A stretch of DNA of 27,853 nt from an uncultured Coprococcus sp. (GTDB lineage: Bacteria; Bacillota; Clostridia; Lachnospirales; Lachnospiraceae): positions 1-27,853 of the forward strand of contig URJU01000009.1 of assembly GCA_900548315.1 (NCBI GenBank), given 5' to 3'. Of this stretch, positions 22,985 through 27,853 are shown in pieces. The position numbers were made by a program, and so were the translations under genes. The first letter of the stretch is position 1. Each line of letters opens with the position of its first letter. The notes under the pieces are model-generated. The model did not search any database and had not been told where the DNA came from. It saw nothing but the letters and a program-made list of their open reading frames with translations.

Positions 22985-23698
22985 TTAGTGTCCTGCGTAC
23001 TGGGCGTTATGGCTGCCGTGGCGCCTGATGTGATTGGTTATGTATGGAGCGATGGCGATGTGTTTGTCCATGGCATTTCCAACTATGGCGATTCCCTTGC
23101 CCATGGTGAACGCGGCGAGGACTGTGCCGATTCCCAGACCGTAGATATGACCGAGGATAAAACCTGTCATGACAGCTGTCGTTGCAAGGCAGATCACATC
23201 AAACGAAATCTTAACCTTAGAATATTTTGCCGATATAATCTCAGACAGCTCTCTTGGGAAAAGGTCTGTCGGGATGATCGGAAGTCCACATCTGTTGGAC
23301 AGTGCGATTCCGATACATATCAAAATGTAACTTATTACAAAGTAAAGGATTCTCCATGGGAGGGCAGTTGGCAAAGCCCCGATCCACATCTCATGGATAT
23401 CCAGCATCTTGCCAAATACGAAACCAACTATGAAACTGCACAGGTACTGGGGAACAAATTTCCTTCTCATGATCATGAGAGTGAGAATAAGTATGCCCTG
23501 AAATATGTATGTCCAGGTTCCGAGAGTCAGTCTTGGAAGAACCAGCGAGAATGCGTATGGTACGCTGGATATTGCCGATATTCCTGCTGCGGAATAGAGC
23601 ATGAGAACCACTCCGAAACTGTTGATGGTGACTGCTGTTATCAGGGCGATCTCGCCCCACATGTTATGCAGATGTGCATTTCCTGATTGAGTATTCAT
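22985..23698 (-). CDS. YitT/YczE-family integral membrane protein
   Basis: A 237-residue membrane protein with about five helices: around residues 17-40, 63-83, 85-100, 115-140 and 170-210. Features of the YczE/YyaS/YitT group are the N-terminal WGEIALITAVTINSFGVVLM, ISSVPYAFSL, and the later GLPIIPTDLFPRE and GIGTVLAAFTMGKGI motifs. The last resembles the GxGT loop common in these proteins. Function is unknown; small-molecule transport is the usual guess. The gene is divergent from a LysR regulator 356 bp away, its likely controller. GAGGA lies upstream of ATG 23698. Confidence 0.82.
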   Translation of the reverse strand: MNTQSGNAHLHNMWGEIALITAVTINSFGVVLMLYSAAGISAISSVPYAFSLVLPRLTLGTWTYIFQGILILTLMIMRRKFVPQYLCSFIVGFVFGKMLDIHEMWIGALPTALPWRILYFVISYILICIGIALSNRCGLPIIPTDLFPRELSEIISAKYSKVKISFDVICLATTAVMTGFILGHIYGLGIGTVLAAFTMGKGIAIVGNAMDKHIAIAPYITNHIRRHGSHNAQYAGH

Positions 23699-23871
23699 TT
23701 TCTGTTTTTCCTCATTTCTTTCTTTATATAATGTGTTTTGTAATATAGCCTTTGATTTCCCCGGTATCAGGGTAGATTTAATTGTCTAAGACTTCATATA
23801 TGTATATCCCTGCGATTTTTGATTGTAGCACCGACAATACCACATAACAAATAAATAGTTTTTATGGTTTG

Positions 23872-23931
23872 ATAGATTTTGTCTATAAAAAATATTCGGA
23901 TTGTATTAAAATATGAATATGATCATATTTT
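23872..23931. promoter_or_regulatory. Candidate LysR-binding palindromes in the divergent intergenic region
   Basis: ATAGATTTTGTCTAT (23872-23886) is a T-N11-A type palindrome as bound by LysR proteins. AAAATATG/CATATTTT (23908-23915 with 23924-23931) is a second inverted repeat 22 bp downstream. The 356-bp region between the divergent genes is AT-rich and contains no open frame. Confidence 0.45.
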
Positions 23932-24054
23932 TATAATGGGAAATATGGTATAGCCAAAATGCATTGCATAAAATACTGGTCAGTTGCACTGAGAAAAAAC
24001 AGAAAAGATATTATAAAAAAAAGATATTAAAAATAATGAAAAGGGGAGATATAC

Positions 24055-24930
24055 ATGAACCTGTCATATATTAGATATTTTGTTGAACTGGCCCATGTTC
24101 AGCATTATACAAATGCGGCCAGAAATCTGAATATAACGCAGCCAAGTCTCAGTCACGCAATATCCCAGCTTGAGGAAGAACTTGGGGTAATGCTTTTTGA
24201 AAAAAATGGGCGCAATACAGAGCTCACTGCATTTGGCAGAGAATTCCTTGCATGTGCAGAGCATTCGCTTGGCACGCTTGATGCGGGGGTGGAGTCCATA
24301 CAAAAAGAGGCTGCCGGGGATGGTGTGATACGACTTGGACTCATAAGACCTCTTGGAATGGAATTTGTACCGCGTCTGGCAGCAGAGTACCTGAAGAAAT
24401 GTGGAAATAGAAATACATCGTTTACATTTCACACAGGAACCACAGGACAGCTGCTCGATGATCTTGCGGCCAGAAAATATGACATGGTTTTCTGTTCAAG
24501 ACCGCCTGAGACGATGGGATTTTCCGCAGTTCCAGTCGGAAGACAGGATCTTGTTGTCATAGCACCGTCGGGACACCCTTTGGCAGACAGGGATTCGGTG
24601 ACAGTTGAGGATACACTTGGGTATAAACATGTATATTTTTCGAAGGAATCTGGAATGAGAAGTCTGGTGGATGAGATGTTTAAAGGGCTTGGCAAAGCTC
24701 CTGAGATAGCATGCGAAACGGAGGAGGATGAGGTCATAGCCGGACTTGTGGCAGCAGGGTTTGGAATAGCGGTAGTCCCTTACATGGATATGCTCAAAAG
24801 GCTTGATGTGAAGGTTCTTAGTATAAAACATCAGCCGGTTGACAGGCTTTACTATGTTGTTCATGATAGCCGGACATATATGTCCCCTGTGGCGACAAAA
24901 TTTCATAAATATGTGTTATCTAGTAATTGA
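24055..24930 (+). CDS. LysR-family transcriptional regulator
   Basis: A 291-residue regulator. The N-terminal winged helix (residues 1-60) reads YIRYFVELAHVQHYTNAARNLNITQPSLSHAISQLEEELGVMLFEKNGRNTELT in pieces typical of the family. Residues 90-290 form the periplasmic-binding-like effector domain (IRLGLIRPLG... DMVFCSRPP... LVVIAPSGHPLADRDS... VAAGFGIAVVPYM). It closely resembles CynR/CysL-like members, but the effector cannot be read. It is divergent from the YitT-like gene and may bind the palindromes at 23872-23931. AAGGGGAGA upstream of ATG 24055 supports the start. Its stop overlaps the -35 of the next promoter. Confidence 0.93.
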   Translation: MNLSYIRYFVELAHVQHYTNAARNLNITQPSLSHAISQLEEELGVMLFEKNGRNTELTAFGREFLACAEHSLGTLDAGVESIQKEAAGDGVIRLGLIRPLGMEFVPRLAAEYLKKCGNRNTSFTFHTGTTGQLLDDLAARKYDMVFCSRPPETMGFSAVPVGRQDLVVIAPSGHPLADRDSVTVEDTLGYKHVYFSKESGMRSLVDEMFKGLGKAPEIACETEEDEVIAGLVAAGFGIAVVPYMDMLKRLDVKVLSIKHQPVDRLYYVVHDSRTYMSPVATKFHKYVLSSN

Positions 24931-24955
24931 CAAATTAAGGTATGATATATAGAAT
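24927..24955 (+). promoter_or_regulatory. Promoter of the GGDEF gene
   Basis: TTGACA (24927-24932, overlapping the LysR stop codon) and TAGAAT (24950-24955) with a 17-bp spacer. It leaves an untranslated leader of about 95 bases containing the small palindrome TTGTACAA near 25003-25010. Confidence 0.75.
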
Positions 24956-25055
24956 GGTTCTCATATAAACTTATAAATTTGAGAAAAAGTTGCACAAATC
25001 AAATTGTACAATTACTACAATAAATCGCCAGGAAGTTTAAGGGGGCGCATAGTTA

Positions 25056-26720
25056 GTGGATAGGACTGCTGTATTTAATATAGCATTTGAAATGTGGGGA
25101 ATATTAATCTGTCTGTTTGCATTTGCGGTTATATTACTTCAGAAGAATAATAATAGGGATAAAAAGAATGTGAGTCTATGTATGGAGGCTGCATGTGTCA
25201 TCCTGCTGGCTGCAGATATGTTGTCATGGTATTATCAGGGAAGATCAGGGCAGACAGCCTATTACATGCTGAAGATAAGCAATTTTGGCGTGTTCTTTGT
25301 CAACTATTTATATATGACTTTGTTTACGTTTTATCTTCTTGTCATTCTCAACAGAGGAGAGACGAAGATGCCAGCGAGAGCAAGGGGCGTGGTAGTTCTG
25401 AGTGCTGCTGGGATAGTCCTGCTCATTATATCCCAGTTCAGTGACAAGCTGTTCTATTATATAGATGGCAATAACTTCTATCACAGGAGCAGCGGTTATC
25501 TGTTGTCGCAGCTTATAGCAGTAGCAGGACTTGTTCTAAGCTTTTCGATACTTTTGCAGTATAAAAAAAGACTGGAAAAAAGAGTTTTCTGGTCAAGTGT
25601 TTTGTATTTTATCCTGCCATGTATATCCACGGTTGTTGTCATATTCTATTATGGGATTTCATTCCAGACAATATCTGTGGTTGCTTCTACACAGATCATG
25701 TTTGCAGTTGATATGGTCGAGATGGACAGATCACTTGCGAGATCCAGACAGGAGGTTGAGCGTACAAAGTACGAGGCTGAGCATGATCTTCTGACTGGCA
25801 TGTACAACAAGACAGCCGGAATGCAGAGGATAAGAGAGTATATAGATAACATGACTGACGAAGACAGTGCTTCTCTTGTATTTGTGGATATAGATGATTT
25901 CAAGAGTGTAAATGATACATATGGTCACGCAGTTGGTGATTACTGGATTGAGAAGGTGGCAAAGTTTCTCCGGAGTGACTGCTATGAAGAGGACGTTGCC
26001 TGCAGGTATGGTGGAGACGAGTATGTTGTGCTTCACAAGGGCTTATCGGATATATCTGTTCTGGAGTCAAAGATGAGAAGACTTGCCAGAAAACTTCAGC
26101 GTAAGGCAATGGAGAGAGGGCAGAATGTCCATTGCAGTGCTGGTATATGTCAGATCAATGGTTCAGGATTCAGCACAGAAGAGTGTATGAATGTCGCGGA
26201 CACTGCGCTATATGAAGCAAAGAAGAAGGGCAAGAATGCCAGCGTGATCCACAGCATCAGCAGGGATGGTACGGACAGAGTGACCGTACTTGACAAGATA
26301 GAGTCTGATATAAAAAAGGCTCAATCCAGGGTAGAGGCAAGGATCGCATATATGTATACTGATATTATATATGTTAATTATGAGAACAATAAATACCGTG
26401 TTATCAAAGGTGATTCTGAGCTGAACAATGTTGTATCTTGTGCGAATAACTATGATGAAGTAATTGGATTGATAAGTAACCGGTTTGAGTCGGATCGGTC
26501 AAGAAAAATAGTCAGAGATTTTCTCAGCCGCGAGCGAATGGAGAGTTACACAGGCGGCAATATGGGATATCAGACAGAGAATCTTCGCAGAAGGGTTTTG
26601 TCAGTCAGCTGTGCAAACAACCATGGGGGTGCAAGTCTTATACATGTTATCCCGGTGGACGAGGACGGTGACAGAGGTTACTTTGTGGTCGTGCAGGATC
26701 TTGACATATATGCTGGTTGA
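25056..26720 (+). CDS. Membrane-anchored GGDEF diguanylate cyclase with C-terminal extension
   Basis: A 554-residue protein. The first 215 residues hold about seven helices, a 7TM-like sensor. A short coiled linker (DRSLARSRQEVERTKYEAEHD) leads to a GGDEF domain at about 245-405 with LTGMYNK, VDIDDFKSVNDTYGHAVGD and the active-site loop YGGDEY (318-323), Tyr replacing the usual Phe. The allosteric I-site RxxD is YEED, so product inhibition through it is probably lost. Residues about 410-554 form an extra domain I do not recognise, possibly PAS-like. The predicted reaction is 2 GTP to cyclic di-GMP. It starts with GTG 25056 after GGGGG ten bases upstream. It is a single-gene unit. Confidence 0.9.
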   Translation: MDRTAVFNIAFEMWGILICLFAFAVILLQKNNNRDKKNVSLCMEAACVILLAADMLSWYYQGRSGQTAYYMLKISNFGVFFVNYLYMTLFTFYLLVILNRGETKMPARARGVVVLSAAGIVLLIISQFSDKLFYYIDGNNFYHRSSGYLLSQLIAVAGLVLSFSILLQYKKRLEKRVFWSSVLYFILPCISTVVVIFYYGISFQTISVVASTQIMFAVDMVEMDRSLARSRQEVERTKYEAEHDLLTGMYNKTAGMQRIREYIDNMTDEDSASLVFVDIDDFKSVNDTYGHAVGDYWIEKVAKFLRSDCYEEDVACRYGGDEYVVLHKGLSDISVLESKMRRLARKLQRKAMERGQNVHCSAGICQINGSGFSTEECMNVADTALYEAKKKGKNASVIHSISRDGTDRVTVLDKIESDIKKAQSRVEARIAYMYTDIIYVNYENNKYRVIKGDSELNNVVSCANNYDEVIGLISNRFESDRSRKIVRDFLSRERMESYTGGNMGYQTENLRRRVLSVSCANNHGGASLIHVIPVDEDGDRGYFVVVQDLDIYAG

Positions 26721-26791
26721 AGTATATAATTACATACAATAATCTAAACGAAAACAAGTTGGTGGATTTTTCCGGATCAGGTCATCTTTTC

Positions 26792-26820
26792 GCCCCACAA
26801 CCGTAAGGTTGTGGGGCTTT
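26792..26820 (+). terminator. Terminator after the GGDEF gene
   Basis: GCCCCACAACC pairs perfectly with GGTTGTGGGGC over the loop GTAA (26792-26817), followed by TTTATTTAT. Confidence 0.85.
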
Positions 26821-26833
26821 ATTTATGCCCTAT

Positions 26834-26864
26834 GGGGACGGAGGGGACAGGTACCTCCGTCCCC
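26834..26864 (+). repeat. Dispersed palindromic element, copy 5
   Basis: The same 11-bp arms GGGGACGGAGG and CCTCCGTCCCC as copies 1 and 2, with loop GGACAGGTA. It lies between the GGDEF terminator and the MATE promoter; its right arm falls where a -35 would be. Confidence 0.9.
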
Positions 26865-26873
26865 GTAGGGGAA

Positions 26874-26882
26874 TGGTATAAT
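26874..26882 (+). promoter_or_regulatory. Extended -10 of the MATE gene
   Basis: TGGTATAAT is a perfect extended -10 (TGn TATAAT). No -35 is present: that place is filled by the GC-rich arm of palindromic copy 5. Confidence 0.6.
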
Positions 26883-26909
26883 CTGGATGAAAATATATTT
26901 GGAGGTTTT

Positions 26910-27811
26910 ATGGACGAGAATTTTATGAAAGAAAAGCCGGTGTTCCCACTTTTGATGTCCATGGCATTGCCTATGGTTATATCGATGATGGTGAATGCTT
27001 TGTACAATATAGTTGACAGTTTCTTTGTGGCGAAGATAAGTGAGGATGCGATGACAGCACTTTCGTATGTATTTCCACTGCAGAATTTTGTAAATGCTGT
27101 GGCGATCGGATTTGGTGTTGGAATAAACGCGGTGATAGCCATATATCTTGGAGCCAAGGACAATGAGCGGGCAGATCGTGCAGCTAGTTGGGGGATGTTT
27201 CTTGCTGTTATACAGGGAATAGTGATGACAGTCGTGTGTATTGCTATCATTCCATCGTTTCTCAGAGCCTTCAAGGCAAGTGGAGACGTCCTTGACCTTG
27301 GCTGTCGTTATGCAGACATAGTATTTGGATTTTCTATAATTATTTCGGTTGATCTTGCATTTGAGAAGGTGTTCCAGTCGGTTGGACGCATGATAGTTAC
27401 AATGGTTGGACTGATGGGCGGCTGCATTGTGAATATAGTGCTTGATCCGCTGCTGATATTCGGTGTGGGACCATTTCCTGAAATGGGTATAGAAGGCGCT
27501 GCACTGGCAACTGGCCTGGGACAGGTGTTTACACTGATCATTTATTTTATTGTGTACTTTGGAAGACCGATAAATGTGAAGTTCGGCATAAAGCATTTGC
27601 ATGAGGGCGGTATGATGGTGAAGAAACTCTATGCCATAGGTATACCTGCCATACTCAATATGGCACTGCCGTCTCTGCTCACAAGCGCACTCAACGCCAT
27701 ACTCAGCATGTATTCGGCAACTTATGTCATGATCTTGGGCGTGTACTACAAACTTCAGACCTTCCTGTATATGCCGGCAAATGGAATCATTCAGGGAATG
27801 CGCCCTATCAT
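26910..27811 (+). CDS. MATE-family efflux transporter (3' end missing)
   Basis: About 300 residues of a multidrug and toxin extrusion family exporter, which couples a Na+ or H+ gradient to efflux of organic cations or drugs. The start reads MDENFMKEKPVFPLLMSMALPMVISMMVNALYNIVDSFFV in overlapping pieces, with the family's ALYNIVDSFFV motif. Later hallmarks are GFGVGINAVIAIYLGAKD, FQSVGR and NIVLDPLLIFG, and the second repeat half begins with IGIPAILNMALPSLLTSALN. A full member has about 450 residues and 12 helices; eight or so are present. GGAGG four bases before ATG 26910 is rather close. The frame runs into the adapter at 27812, which would add the artefact LLYTSDAADD. Confidence 0.92.
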
Positions 27812-27853
27812 CTGTCTCTTATACACATCTGACGCTGCCGACGATAAGGCTCC
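27812..27853 (-). other. Nextera adapter read-through (sequencing artefact)
   Basis: CTGTCTCTTATACACATCT (27812-27830) is the mosaic end, followed by GACGCTGCCGACGA (27831-27844), the Nextera read adapter. The next eight bases TAAGGCTC lie in the index position. None of this is genomic. Confidence 0.97.

Noticed and set aside
22970..23686. Long plus-strand open frame of 238 codons
   Set aside because: It is the antisense of the YitT-like membrane protein; its translation has no hydrophobic pattern or known motif, while the minus strand shows clear helices and family motifs.
26819..27602. Two long minus-strand open frames
   Set aside because: They mirror the MATE coding sequence, whose plus-strand frame is open to the contig edge and has clear family motifs.

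Overview
The window looks like a contig from a gut Lachnospiraceae-type Firmicute (Clostridia, Coprococcus/Roseburia-like). Evidence: strong AGGAGG-type ribosome sites, frequent ATA and AGA codons, a dlt-type operon, an Opu permease/binding-protein fusion, an Hcp of clostridial type, a SirTM/Zn-macrodomain pair, a DUF3793-flavodoxin pair and a GGDEF protein with a multi-pass membrane N-terminus. The genus is inferred, not proven. Both ends carry Illumina Nextera adapter sequence (1-18 and 27812-27853), so the first gene (dltA) and the last gene (MATE transporter) are cut and their outermost residues are artefacts.

Layout. 19-5775: a D-alanylation (dlt) operon in the order dltA-dltC-dltB-dltD-dltD. 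The first dltD-like gene is broken by an in-frame TAG, and the operon ends in a strong terminator. 5798-10120: an OmpR-type response regulator behind an 11-bp-period direct-repeat operator, followed by two paralogous sensor kinases, the second with substitutions in its ATP-binding site. 10171-10500: a convergent HxlR regulator. 10978-14090: an FMN-split-barrel/ferredoxin protein and a two-gene Opu osmolyte (betaine/choline/carnitine type) ABC transporter. 14166-15916: a zinc-type macrodomain hydrolase and a class M sirtuin, a predicted protein ADP-ribosylation eraser/writer pair without the usual GcvH-L and lipoate-ligase partners. 16092-17669: hybrid-cluster protein (Hcp) on the minus strand.

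17.7-19.0 kb is a decayed stretch with a lemA remnant, tRNA-Pro(CGG) and a glycosyltransferase remnant. 19138-21246: a YtrA-type GntR regulator, ABC ATPase, permease and small membrane protein under a promoter with an embedded operator. 21457-22808: DUF3793 and flavodoxin, with a DtxR/IdeR-like operator at the DUF3793 promoter suggesting iron control. 22985-24930: a YitT/YczE-like membrane protein divergent from a LysR regulator. 25056-26720: a membrane GGDEF protein. 26910 to the end: a truncated MATE transporter.

Across the window are five copies of a palindromic element (GGGGACGGAGG, 9-nt loop, CCTCCGTCCCC), mostly just 3' of genes and clustered around the sirtuin and hcp loci. One copy is interrupted by 55 bp. 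No CRISPR array, rRNA, transposase or phage gene was seen.
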